A stretch of DNA of 64,000 nucleotides from Symsagittifera roscoffensis (Eukaryota; Xenacoelomorpha; Acoela; Convolutidae), in NCBI RefSeq assembly GCF_963678635.1, contig NC_087069.1, positions 2,184,166-2,248,165 of the forward strand. Reading direction: 5' to 3'. The notes under the pieces were generated by a model that did no database searches, was not told where the DNA came from, and was given only the letters and a program-made list of their open reading frames with translations. Each line of letters opens with the position of its first letter. Position 1 is the stretch's first letter. Position numbers and translations under genes: made by a program. This document shows, piece after piece, positions 24,601 to 35,600 of the stretch.

Positions 24601-26650
24601 GTGGAGCAAAAAGAACGAGAAAGAAAAAACCGAGAGATAATTTACACAAGAATAGTGGGACAGACTTAATCAACAGGGGGATTGGGGTTCACGCCATGAG
24701 GATGAAATTATCCTCATGTTTCAAGTTGAAAAACACATGGTAGAAGCACGAAACTAAAAAAGATTGCGGAGGGAACAGTAACCATCAAAAACGTAATAAG
24801 TGGGTTCCAAAAGAACAAAATAGACCAAATACAGAAACAGACCAAATACAGAAAGGTCCAAGCAAAAGAAAATACACAAAGAAAGTCTTCAGATGCGCCA
24901 AAACGTAGATCAATAACAGACCAAATATTACCCAGTGAATGGAAATATCAAAATAATAGCGCACAAACGGAAAAAGAAAATAGATGCATAAAAACACCGA
25001 CAGAAAAAATTTGGACCTGAACCCAATCGAAGCGTATCAGGTATCCCGCAGAAATCAGTAAGAGGTTGAAACGCATCCAATGATGTTAGCAATAGACACA
25101 CAGACAATACCGTAATGAATTGAACGACGACGTAAAGAACTAAGATGGAGGACGATGATACCCCAATGTATGAGAGGAAACTCAGCAAAGCACTGGAAAT
25201 AGGTTCATCGAAGCGGCATCCCTATAAAATACAAGTCTAAGATGGTTAACGCTTTTCGGCAAAGAAAAGGGAATAGGAGGACATCGAACGAGTTAACGGT
25301 GCGTATAACTACAACATCCAACAACCGTCTCAGCGTACAGAAAGAATGCTTGGTCATTGATGACCGCGTAGTTTTACCGATTCAATTAGTTTTAACCAAT
25401 CGACACCGTGTTGGATAGCATGCACGTCGCCCACCCGGTGATTGATGCAATCTTGGATATTGCGGAGGACATCTGGTTTGCACAGTTTCTCAGAGCAATC
25501 ATTGCAATGGGCAAAATGCAAACAATGCCTTGAGCAAGGTAAAAACCTGAAGACTGTGATGATGAAAAGGCACCGTTCGGAATTAGAAAAAAAAACGGTA
25601 GAACCAAATGAAGAAATCTAGCTCAATTTTGCTGTTCCGATGCTAGACGAAATAAGCAAGGAAGCTTTTATATTAGTGGCAATCGATAGATTTTCAATAA
25701 ACCCCGCACAAAAGTAGTAACAGACATAACGACAAACACTGCAAAAAATTTATGCAAAGGTACATCAAGAATAACGGGGTTCCATGACGGATTAGGCGTG
25801 ATCGAGCAAAATCAATCCTTAGATCGGGCTAAAAAATCCAACCATATTGAAAAAACAACAACATCAAATTGCTATTTGCACCAGTAGACGACCACAGAGC
25901 AATGAGACTTGTGGAGCGTTTAATCCAAATTCTAAAAACACGGTTAGTGGAAATGAAAACTGACCCAAACAACACACCACTAAAATCTGGCATCTGACGT
26001 AGCCGAGCTAATCAGAGCACTAAGAAAAAACCCCAGAGGCCCGGACTAAATTGTCACCGTTCAAAATGCAATTGGGTAGAACGCAGCCCTAAAAAGTAAT
26101 CAAAAAATCAAATTGTTTTGGTTACTTATGAATAACCAGCAGAATAACACGACATTACGAGAAAAGGACGGTAGGACAACCGAAAGCACGGGGCATACAA
26201 CTCAATATCCCTGCTATCTCAGCCTCGGAAGTGTCCACCGCCCCAATGGTAGAAGAAATGACAGAATTGAGCACAAAGAATTGAGAAAAAGTGAGACACA
26301 AAGAAAACATAACCCGACAACCAGGACGTCAACTGGAAGGAGAACCAGCATCCTGACAACAAGGTTTTGTGCAATACCAACCAAAAATGTAAGTGCAAAC
26401 AAAGACGCAAACCCTAAAACCATCACTAAGTCTGGAAACAGTTTCCCTAAAAAAAATAAATAGCGTCAATGGCTACAGATGAAAACGGAACGAAACAAAA
26501 AAAGTGGTAGCGTGGCTTTATAAAGACACTGGATCATCGGGAGTACACCGAGCTGGTATCCATCATTACAAGCATCGATTCCAGCTGAATCGGGAGAAAA
26601 CGGCAAACAAAAGAAGGCGAAAACGAGAAGACAACAAGAAAAGAAAACAA
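21610..26650 (+). pseudogene. Decayed Ty3/gypsy retrotransposon
   Basis: Gag-like helical segments lie at about 21,620-22,100. A CCHC zinc knuckle (CFECGRLEHFRKVC) is at about 22,360-22,420. Reverse transcriptase follows at about 22,980-23,720, with QFISPRANTVKKG, MIDLRYAYAQLSL, GFYGLKDMPAEFQNAVD and QVEWLG. RNase H follows at about 23,790-24,130 (CDVSTAGLGAATEQ, then YRTDHQALL and FDVKHLP). An integrase remnant is at about 25,400-26,100 (VVTDITTNT, NNNIKLLFAPVDDHRAM and LVERLIQILKTRL). The order is the Ty3 type. Stops and frameshifts are frequent, and the RT active site reads FLGD where family members have (F/Y)(L/V)DD. No LTR pair was recognised. Confidence 0.85.
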
Positions 26651-27389
26651 TGTTAAAGTGTTAAAGAGGAAAAAATAAGAAAAAAAAGATGGATAAAGAG
26701 AATGAAGTCAATCCAATCAAGAGAATGAAGTCAAGAGAAAGAAGTCAATGAAGCACAAACCAAAGCATTCTTTTGTTACAAGCGTGGAAGTGCTATCCGT
26801 ACGAACTATATATTTATATCCTTTATATATTACCTTATGTTAAACGCCGCACTTAGTTTTTTGTATGAGCAATATGATTTCTGTTCGGCTTTGAAAGCTA
26901 CTTATTGACAATGACCTTCACGTCACTCACAGCAAAAAAGTAGTAGATACGCCTCGATATGTGCGCTCTGTTTGCCGCCATATTATTATCTATGAATCAG
27001 TCCGGAATTACTAATAGACTCTGATCGCCTAGTCTTGTTACTTAAAAACAGTTTTGAGCCTAGACCTATCTAGAATTCTGAATCCGAACAAATAGCGAAT
27101 AGAAAATCCACCTACTCAGTAACCTACTCGTTAAATATACGAAACAACAAGGATCTTTCCCAAACGGGGGAACCTTCAATCAAAAACTAGAAAACCGATT
27201 TTTGCCAGACCTAATAAAGTAAATTGATTGTTACTTGTATTTAGTCGCTTAGACTGAATGAGGTTTTTTCTCTCCTCTGGATTGAGTTGGAAGAATTTTC
27301 ATCAGACCAAATTTGAACGAACCGCCAACTTTTCCAACCACAAATATACACTTGATTTCTGTCTGATAGTCGAAGCATCAACTAAATTA
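26651..27389. other. No gene seen
   Basis: The stretch downstream of the decayed Ty3 element may contain its lost LTR. I found no matching direct repeat upstream. Confidence 0.4.
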
Positions 27390-27600
27390 CAACCTGAGGG
27401 TCAAACTAAGGTCAAATCAGGGTCGAATCAAGTTCAAACTAGAGTCGAATCATGGCCGATTTAGAGTCGAATCAGAGCCAAACTAAATTCGACTCAGTGT
27501 CTAACTAAAGTCGAATAAGGATCAAGTTGAAGTCGAATCAGGTTCGAACAAAAGTCAACTTTGAGTCAAACTAGAGTCCAGCAAGTTCAAAGCCAATTGA
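27390..27600 (+). repeat. Degenerate short tandem repeat (AGTCGAATCA type)
   Basis: About fifteen loose copies of a 10-12 bp word (variants of AGGTCGAATCA and AGTCAAACTA) stand in a row. No coding sense is visible. Confidence 0.7.
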
Positions 27601-27913
27601 TATTACAATTGCCAATCTACTTTACTCAATGAGGAACTATTCATAAATATTAATAGTAATGAACAAAAAAACTAATTTTTCAAAAAAAAACTACTATATA
27701 TATAAAAAAAATCTATTTCGAATCTCAAATTTTATACTGGAACAACAAAAACTTCTCACAAAAGTGACACGTGGGTACGGATATATTTCGCATCTAATTT
27801 TCCAAATTTTCAAAAAAAATAAAACTTACAATCTGAACTAATTGCAAAAGTCTTGTGCTGCGCAAAACTCCCGAGTTATCTGCTTAAATTACTATTGAAA
27901 TCTTAAAGTTATT
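27601..27913. other. AT-rich stretch, no gene seen
   Basis: A-runs and an AT microsatellite-like segment occur near 27,690-27,710; there is no motif. Confidence 0.4.
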
Positions 27914-29735
27914 TTGGTTACAGAAATACTTTATGATACAGATATTTTTTACCCTAAAAACAACAGGGGCATTGAATCTTACCAATTGAGACTAGCCAGT
28001 TGGGCTGATAGATTTGATAGAAGGGCACACATCTCAGAACCAAAATTGAAATTTGTTGACGGTTTGTCACGCTTCACCACATTTGAGGCTTCAGGTCCTT
28101 CCAAGCGTTCAAACACTCTCTGGCCAAATTGATCGACAAAACTTTTATAGCTTGGGACACAATCAAAGTTTTATGCAGCAAAAAACTCTTTCATAACAAT
28201 GATTAAAACAACCTCAGATAGCAAGTACTGAACGTACGCACAAATCGAGAAACCATTCGGTCAAAAAGGAGTAATTTGTCCCCAAAAAATATAAGTGAAG
28301 ATACCTATCTATCATCCAATCATAACTGACAAAAACTTTATTGGTTAAAAAATTTTTTGAGCATAAAATATATAATCCGACGCGGAAAAACTCCCTAAAA
28401 ATCTCAACTAACCACAAGATTCCGAACGAATTAATTGCAACAGGTAGTTGGCGAGGAAATATGCGCAAATCATCACCATGTCTAATCGGATGTATCTGCA
28501 GAATTTTCCCGTAATCCCTAATCTCTACCGAGCAGGGAACACGCCGAAATAGTTTATGCACAACCTGAAAAGGGCGACCAATTATGCGCTATAAAACTCA
28601 ACCAATCAGATTTGAACACGCGAATTACTCCCACAATTGTTGTCAGTCAATCAAAATCGAGTGATCAATTCCACAGTATCAAGCTAAACTTTTATATCGG
28701 TTCTGGCAAATCTCAGTCAAAGGCAGCAACTGTCAATTTTCATCCATTAAGAGCAAATCATCAGAACTTCAACCAATGTATTCTTTTTCAGATAGAATGT
28801 CTAATGAATCAATGGAATCAATCACGAGCGACAGTTTTGAAAGCGAAAGATGAACAGTACAATGGAGCTAGACGGGATAAAAATTGACACCCTACAAAAT
28901 GAGAACCAGATCAAACTCAACCCAAAAGAACGCCGTAAATTCAAACCTAAAATTTTTTGCGTCAGAGGTCAAAAAGTCACTTTCAGGATTGACTGGAGTT
29001 CTAGATGCTGATATCTTGTCAAAATTGGTCAATGAAGACCTGGCGTTCAAGCTGATGAAGCAATTCATACTCAGCAAAATCTTGAAGTTTTTTTTCAGAT
29101 TAGACTTTTAGATTAACTCATTCTGGATTTCGGCGGCCGTTGTAGGCGGGTGCATCGTCATCGACGATTATTAAGCTATCCCAGCTTGTCTACAGAGAAC
29201 AGTTTTGACGAGATGGCCTAGATGCCACTCGGGACATGATGCGATGGTGGATGCGACTTAATGCATTTAGGGCCAAAGATCAATCGCGATGTAGTTAGAA
29301 TGTGCAAGGAGCGCAAAAGATGCCACTTTTTCTAAGAACCTGAAACCGATTTTTAAGTTTTTTCATCTACCATTATTGAAAAGAGCAGTTTAGGAACTTC
29401 AATTCGGCTGCGCAGGATTGATTTCGATGGGATAGAAGTTAGAATATCATAGCAGTGATTGGTTTTCTTAATCAACACAACTGGAGCCAAAATACCAACA
29501 AGTTTTTTGAAGAAAAAACCTGTTTCACACTGTTCGAAAAGCCAATCGGAAAAAAATAAGATTCAAGATCCAAAAAAAAACGCAGTAAATTTTTCATGCG
29601 ATTGTACAGAATTTGATCACCTGTTTTGTCCAGTAGTTGACCACTGTGGTAGAGGACAAGTTGAAAGAACTATGCAGACAATTAACAGGAAGCATGGGGT
29701 TCTGTATTTAGTCAAGTGTTTCAAGGATATACAAA
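27914..29735 (+). pseudogene. Second decayed Ty3/gypsy fragment
   Basis: The segment begins with the end of an RNase H-like region (QLRLASWADRFDR, then KFVDGLSRFTTFEA, matching the usual DALSRF motif at the RNase H/integrase border). It continues as broken protein-like pieces to about 28,890. An integrase end appears at about 29,640-29,710 (VVDHCGRGQVERTMQTINRK, resembling the G-x-x-ER-x-x-(Q/K)T-x-(K/N)R motif). Frameshifts and stops are throughout. The fragment is cut at 29,735 by the poly(A) end of the RLE-type reverse transcriptase element. Confidence 0.7.
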
Positions 29736-29750
29736 TTTTTTTTTTTTTTT
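29736..29750 (-). other. Poly(A) 3' end of the RT-RLE element
   Basis: A run of 15 T on the plus strand, 41 bp past the stop codon, marks an A-tail on the element strand. It fits the end of a reverse-transcribed mRNA. The plus-strand bases beyond it belong to the decayed Ty3 integrase. Confidence 0.75.
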
Positions 29751-29791
29751 AATTGATAAACAAATTCAATAGTTGTAAATACAGCAAAAGG

Positions 29792-32218
29792 TTAAAAAGC
29801 AGTTGGCTTATAGCCCGTTGAGTTAACTTCTAAAGCTTCCAGTAAGCAGGCAGCATTACCGCGTTGCAGTGCAATGCCGAGTCTTTGTTTGAGGAACGTG
29901 AATGACCTTTTCTCACCAGTGGTCGTCTTGATTCTATAGGAAATAGAGGATAGAGTTTTGTATGTCGAGCTTCCGATGCCACCAAGATGTTCCACGGCGA
30001 TGGGCTCGAACATGCAGTTGCGTGGCAGACCAGAATAGTGTTGGCGCTTACGAAATTCAGCATGGTTAGCAACAGTGGGACCATCTTCGAGGCCTGTTGA
30101 TAGATTTGACTGTGCTTGTCGGTTTACACAGGTAAAGTCCCAGACTAAAGCTGCGCCATTTTTCCATGGAACTAAAGTAGCACCGTCTGGTCTTTTACCA
30201 TCGTCACGCAGCATACCGGTCGGCTCGAGTTTGCTGTGTACTCCTGCTGATTTCAACGCGTCTCTGATGACTTCATTACCAAGTTGATGCCTGATGAAAC
30301 GACTTTTGATTTTCGGGCATATAAGTGGATGAATGCCTTGGCTGTCGCATTTAGTGCCACATGCACAGTTGCATGAAAAAAGAAGGGGGGCACCAAGGCG
30401 AAGTCCCGTAGCAATTCTGAAAGCGTCATCAGTCAGCTGGAGACCGAGCGTATCAGACGGAATAGCAGCAAGCCAGTCTCCGGAACCGGGAACAGAGCAT
30501 CCTTGTAAACGAACTTTGTCACTGTCACAGGTGGTGTTAGCTAGGAGAGACGACCGCCTACGAGAAACAATCGGAGTGTACCAGCTTTTCTGCCACTTAT
30601 GCTTGTCTTCCAGTGGCATATCAGGAGAAACAGTTTCAGACCACAGTTCAATGGCATTCTTGAAGGACTTGCTGGTGTATTGAGACGCAATGACTTTGAA
30701 GACGTCTTCACTGGTGGCGAGTGTAGACGAAATATAGGCAGCCAAAGTAAGGTCCGAAGGTGACTGTAAGCCTAGACCACCGAGTTTGATAGGCAATGTG
30801 AGCTGATCCCATTCTCTGTTGGTAATCAGAATGTTACTGACAGTTTGAACAGCTCCACGGATATAAGAGGTGATTTTTTCAACAGAGTTCATAAAAACAA
30901 AAGTAGGAGCAGTGCGGAACAAATACATGAGCTTAGGCATGGCAAAACAATGTCGGAGCAGGAAAAACGCGACGTGTGAAGGCAGTAACGGAAGATTCTT
31001 GCAGAGGTTTTCGATTTTCTCTCTCTTCTCTTCCAATGCATGCTGTAAAGCTGCATGGCCCAGAGGGCTTCCTAGCAGTTCAGCGTCTTCGGTGCTCACG
31101 CTGCTGATACCAGGACAGACACGTCTGAATTCACGTAAAATCATATCGCTCTTTTGCTGGTCTTGAGTGAAGACAGTGATTTCACATTTGGTGTTATTGA
31201 GGTTTAACCCGAGACCTTTGGCACTGTCAATGAACTTGGCGAGGTCACGCAAAACTATCTGCCACTTGTCTCCAGCACTGATGTCGTCCATGTAACCGAC
31301 CTTGAACTTGGATGAGATTGCAGTGAGACAGCGATGCACTCCGAGACAGAAACCAAAAGACGCAATTGGGTCCCCCTGTTGGAAACCTTCTCTCGATAGC
31401 AAAGTGTGGTCACCATAAACAAGGAAACTCTCCCGCTCGTAGCACATGTTGAAAAAAGGCAAAAGCTCAGGGCAAAACTCTTCGAAAGCAAAAGCAATAC
31501 TGTCACGACGCATTGTGTTGAAAGCATTGCTGAAATCCAACTTGAGGAAAACGTCATCGTCTGAAGCTAACTCGAAGAAGGAGCGAGCAGCATGGACCGC
31601 AACTTCGGCACCATTTTTCGCACCAGCACCAAGTTGAAAGGGACTGAAAAACTCCTTGAACCTCGCTGTTTCGTACTGACCAGCACATTTACCTGCAATC
31701 CTGCGCCAGACTTCTCCCACAGCAATGGGCCTCAGGTCATCTACTTTTCCTTTTTTGGCAAGCGTCGTCAAGTTGGCTGCCGCAAAAACTGGTCTAATGA
31801 AATCTGGGGCTTTGCCAGCAAGCATCAAATTGACAAAATCCGTAAGAGTGTCCAGGAACGTGTTGCCTGCGTCGATGGAATGTGAAGAAAGGGCGTCTTT
31901 GATATGTTGCGGTCGGACACCACTGGGTCCACCTGCTGAGCCATTGGGGAAACTCTGGATAGCGCTGTGAACTGCAGAACTAGTCACTTGCAGGGGTTCA
32001 TACTGGTGGCACTGTGGGAATGGCTGTCTGTCCAGTGCAGGAGGAGGATGCTTTTTCTCCAGGATTTTGACACTTTTGTCACTTGGGGGGACAACAGACT
32101 TATCCGAGGAAGCTATTCTAACGGCAGCTTTGATGTTCCCCTCATTAATCTTTTCACAAACAAGCCTTGCAAGTTTTTCTGCATCTGTGTTTTTCCCTGA
32201 ACCACAGTTCATATACAA
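29792..32218 (-). CDS. Reverse transcriptase with R2-type restriction-like endonuclease
   Basis: This is an uninterrupted 808-residue ORF. The N-terminal part (about residues 10-120) has the block GGPSGVRPQH that opens this RT family. RT motifs follow: DLRPIAVG, LDFSNAFNT, FQQGDP and the catalytic YMDD at residues 309-312. A Cys/His cluster (C-x-C-x3-C, then H-x3-C) lies at about 614-634. It is followed by a PD-(D/E)xK-type nuclease with RPD at 676-678 and D694 in VWDFTC, the spacing known for R2-group endonucleases. Related RT-RLE proteins are widespread in invertebrates. These elements nick target DNA and prime reverse transcription from it. The frame stays open about 9 codons above the chosen Met, so the true start could be further upstream or spliced. 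Confidence 0.9.
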   Translation of the reverse strand: MYMNCGSGKNTDAEKLARLVCEKINEGNIKAAVRIASSDKSVVPPSDKSVKILEKKHPPPALDRQPFPQCHQYEPLQVTSSAVHSAIQSFPNGSAGGPSGVRPQHIKDALSSHSIDAGNTFLDTLTDFVNLMLAGKAPDFIRPVFAAANLTTLAKKGKVDDLRPIAVGEVWRRIAGKCAGQYETARFKEFFSPFQLGAGAKNGAEVAVHAARSFFELASDDDVFLKLDFSNAFNTMRRDSIAFAFEEFCPELLPFFNMCYERESFLVYGDHTLLSREGFQQGDPIASFGFCLGVHRCLTAISSKFKVGYMDDISAGDKWQIVLRDLAKFIDSAKGLGLNLNNTKCEITVFTQDQQKSDMILREFRRVCPGISSVSTEDAELLGSPLGHAALQHALEEKREKIENLCKNLPLLPSHVAFFLLRHCFAMPKLMYLFRTAPTFVFMNSVEKITSYIRGAVQTVSNILITNREWDQLTLPIKLGGLGLQSPSDLTLAAYISSTLATSEDVFKVIASQYTSKSFKNAIELWSETVSPDMPLEDKHKWQKSWYTPIVSRRRSSLLANTTCDSDKVRLQGCSVPGSGDWLAAIPSDTLGLQLTDDAFRIATGLRLGAPLLFSCNCACGTKCDSQGIHPLICPKIKSRFIRHQLGNEVIRDALKSAGVHSKLEPTGMLRDDGKRPDGATLVPWKNGAALVWDFTCVNRQAQSNLSTGLEDGPTVANHAEFRKRQHYSGLPRNCMFEPIAVEHLGGIGSSTYKTLSSISYRIKTTTGEKRSFTFLKQRLGIALQRGNAACLLEALEVNSTGYKPTAF

Positions 32219-32245
32219 ATCAAAACTGAAATCATTATCGAGGAC

Positions 32246-32485
32246 CTATGAATCAGTAAAAACAGCGTAATAACTTTCTGTCCGTTTGAAATTCTTTTTG
32301 GCAGAAAACCAAAATCTGAATGGATTGTCCTTAATGTCTAAAAATCTCAAGTCAGAAACATATTTCGATGCGAGTTGAGATGTCTTGACAGCAGGAAAAA
32401 GGTGAGAAAAGCGCGAGAGCGTACCGTTGGTGAAGATTTTTAGCAAAAAAGTGTACGATAATTTCGGTCGAAAATATCCGGACAA
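32246..32485 (-). other. Upstream open frame of the RT-RLE element, uncertain
   Basis: A minus-strand frame of 79 residues (YFRPKLSYTFLLKIF, then basic and aromatic residues) ends 28 bp before the RT Met codon. It has no motif. It may be 5' leader of the RT element or the older sequence it landed in. Confidence 0.25.
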
Positions 32486-32545
32486 CCCATTTTGTTGCTA
32501 TCGAATTCTTCTACAGCTGAAATTTTTTTGCAAAATACTACAAGG

Positions 32546-32633
32546 TGTGACAGTATGTTAACTCTGTTGTTGTATTTCAGTGATATGTGTCCGGTGGGGT
32601 TTTAATTAAAGTTCTACAAACCAGTGTTTTACA
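32546..32633 (+). repeat. 5' LTR of the copia element (88 bp)
   Basis: It begins TGTGACAG and ends GTTTTACA. It is identical at all 88 positions to 37,086-37,173. It must carry both promoter and polyadenylation signals in a remarkably short space; AATTAAA at about 32,604 could serve the latter. Confidence 0.97.
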
Positions 32634-32646
32634 TGGTAGCAGGAGG
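32634..32646 (+). promoter_or_regulatory. Primer-binding site for initiator Met tRNA
   Basis: The bases directly after the 5' LTR start TGGTAGCAG. Nine of nine match the complement of the 3' end of metazoan initiator tRNA-Met (..CTGCTACCA). The position at the LTR edge is the expected one. Confidence 0.8.
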
Positions 32647-32652
32647 TAGACG

Positions 32653-35600
32653 ATGGCAAATACGAGTTATAAAACCCCGCCGCAATGGAAAGATGAAATG
32701 TCTTTTGAAGCATGGAAGACAGAAGTGGATGTTTGGAATGCTATCACAGATTTAGCTGACGGGAAGAAAGGCCCTTGTGTGGCTTTATCACTTGGTAGTT
32801 CGAAACGTGAGATTGCCATGTCTATTCCACTTGATGAACTGAAAGCTAATGATGGGCTCACTAAGGTTCTTGCGCAGTTGAAGTTATCATTTGGGAAGGA
32901 TACTGCAGACCAGTTATTTTCGGATTATGAGAAGTTTGAGACTATTCAACGGAACAGTATGCCTATAAATGACTACATCACCGCTTTCGAGAGTGCGAAT
33001 CAACGATTAGTGAAACATGGGTTGGAATTACCTGATGGTATCTTAGCTTGCAAGCTATTACATTGTGCTGGTTTGGATGATCGCGATAAAAAGTTGGTTT
33101 TGTCGGCGACAGGAGACATCCAGTTTGTTAACATGAAAAAGAGTTTGAAGCGTATTTTTTCCACTGAAGTTTCTCAGAGGAACTCGTGTGCTCCGTTTGT
33201 GAAAGATGAACCGGTTTTTGCTGCAACAGGTGGTTTTCAACCAGGAGGATGGCAAAACCGTGGGGGACCACGGAGAGGAAGAGGAGTTCGTGGTTCTTTC
33301 AGGGGTGGAAGTTCTGGACGTCGAAATACAGCTGGGTCAAATCCCGTGGATAGAAGTACTGGAAAAATCAGTGTTTGTACCAACTGTGGTTCACGGTTCC
33401 ACTGGGTTCGTGAGTGCCCTGATAAAGAGAAACAAGTTTTTGCTTCACAGGCAGAAACAGAAGAAGACGAAAAGGTAGATGAGACAGTTTTCTTGAATTT
33501 TGCGATGCTCACTGCTGCTCTTCTGAACGAAGCGTTTGGCAAGGCGGTTCTAGATTCAGCGTGTACTGCAACTGTGTCTGGACAAGTATGGATGGAAAAC
33601 TATATTTCCCAGTTGCCGGATTATTTACAAGCTTTAGTTGAGCGTGAAAAAGTCGATACCCATGTTGTGTTCGGTGGTGGTGAGCGGATCAAAGTTGAAC
33701 ATAAGTGTTTCATACCTGTTAAAATCGGCAATGTTACTTGTTTTCTCGGAGTATTGGTTATTCCCGGTCAGTTGCCGTTATTGATTAGTGTTGCGTCGAT
33801 GACTAAAGCAAGATTTAGTATTGATTTTCACACCAGTATGTTGAGTACATCAGATGGAGGAAGAATCCAGTTACAATGTTCGAAAACTGGACATTTGTTG
33901 CTGGATATCAGTTTTGGAAATGAAGAGTTCTGTTGCCTGAGTTCTGGTAATTTGAACTCTCAGCAAGTTATGAAGTTACATCGTCAGTTTGCTCATTGTG
34001 GTTCGACCAGACTAGAGAAGCTAATAGCTAAATCTGGTGCTAAAGTAGTGAATTGCACCGTTGCTGAAGTCGTACGTGACTGTGAAGTTTGCCAGAGGTT
34101 CGGACGAGCTACTCCGAAGCCAAGTGTGTCTTATCCTATCAGTATGGAATGGAATAATACTGTGGCTATGGATTTGCACGAGATGGCCCAGTCGGGACAC
34201 ACTTTGTGGTATTTACACGTGATTGACTTGTTTAGTCGTGTTAGTGCAGCTGTGTTCATTACAAACAAAAGACCGAGTACAATTATTGAAGGTTTTCTTC
34301 GTTGTTGGTGCTTGGTTTACGGATATCCGAAAGCTGTTTTAACTGATAATGGTGGTGAGTTTGACAATGCTGATTTTCAATCATTTGCTCAAAATAATGA
34401 TATTATCGTGAAGACTACGGCAGCTTTTTCACCCTGGTCCAACGGCGTTGTTGAGCGGCACAACGCAGTTCTTACAGACATGCTGGAGAAATTACTGGCC
34501 GATGAATCAGTTTCTTTGAGTAAAGATATTGTTTTACAGCATGCCGTTTTTGCTAAAAATAGCTTGGCTAACAACGATGGCTTCTCACCGTTTCAAGTCG
34601 CGTTTGGTTTTGGACAGCATGTCACCTCTGTTCTTACCAATAAACTGCCAGCTTTGGAATGCGAGACCACTTGCGAAGTTGTAGCGCAAAACTTGAATGC
34701 GTTGCATAAGTCTAGAAAATTATTTATCGAAGCTGATTGCAGTAATCGCATCAGACGGGCTCTCAAAGCCAAAGTAGTGACTGACAAAGGGCCATTTGTT
34801 ACTGGGAATAGCGTGTTTTATAAAAGGGACGGAGAACTGAAATGGCGAGGGCCTGCAAAAGTTATCGGTCAAGAAAGTAGTGTTGTTTTTGTGCGACATG
34901 GTGGCCGTGTTGTAAAAGTACACACTTCGCGATTGAAACGATGTGCAGATCAGTTTCAACAGATGTCAGAAGCAGAAGCTGGATTCGAGGAGAAAAAGGA
35001 AGTTTTTGGCGACAGTGGTTCAACAGACGCTGATCGCCAGGTTGTTGTTGTTGATGAAACTGATGATGAAGGCGAAAATACAGCTACAATTGAACATGGT
35101 ATCGAAAAAGGACTCCGTATTGATGTACCAGGCGATACAGCAGTTAATTGTGTTCCAAACGACGTTGCTGAGACTATTTCTGAGGATTTATCACGAGAGT
35201 GCTTGAAACCTGCCGCTGGTCGACGGATTCGTTTTGTTTCACGCCAATCTGGGTTTGAAGGAGAAGAAATTGAAGCGATTGTCAAAAGCAGAGGAGGAAA
35301 GTCGACAGGTGTTCATAAAGACTGGTGGAATATTGTTTATGAATCTCCCAAAGAAATTAAAGGGAATTTGGATTGCGTTGACGTGTCAAAACTGGAGGAT
35401 GTAGAAGTCAGTGCTCTGAACGCGACTGCAGATGTCTATTTTGAAGCGAAAATGGATGAAATGAAGAGTTGGAAGAAAAACGAAGTATTTGAGGAAGTTA
35501 TCGACGAAGGGCAAGAATATCTGTCCTGCAAGTGGGTGCTCACTCAGAAGCCAGATAGAAAGAAAGCACGACTCGTAGTTAGGGGTTTTGAAGATCCAGA

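Noticed and set aside
28214-28561. 115-residue minus frame
   Set aside because: It overlaps the plus-strand Ty3 remnant antisense and has no motif of its own.
30075-32200. Plus-strand open frames over the RT-RLE gene
   Set aside because: They overlap the 808-residue ORF antisense and have no motif.
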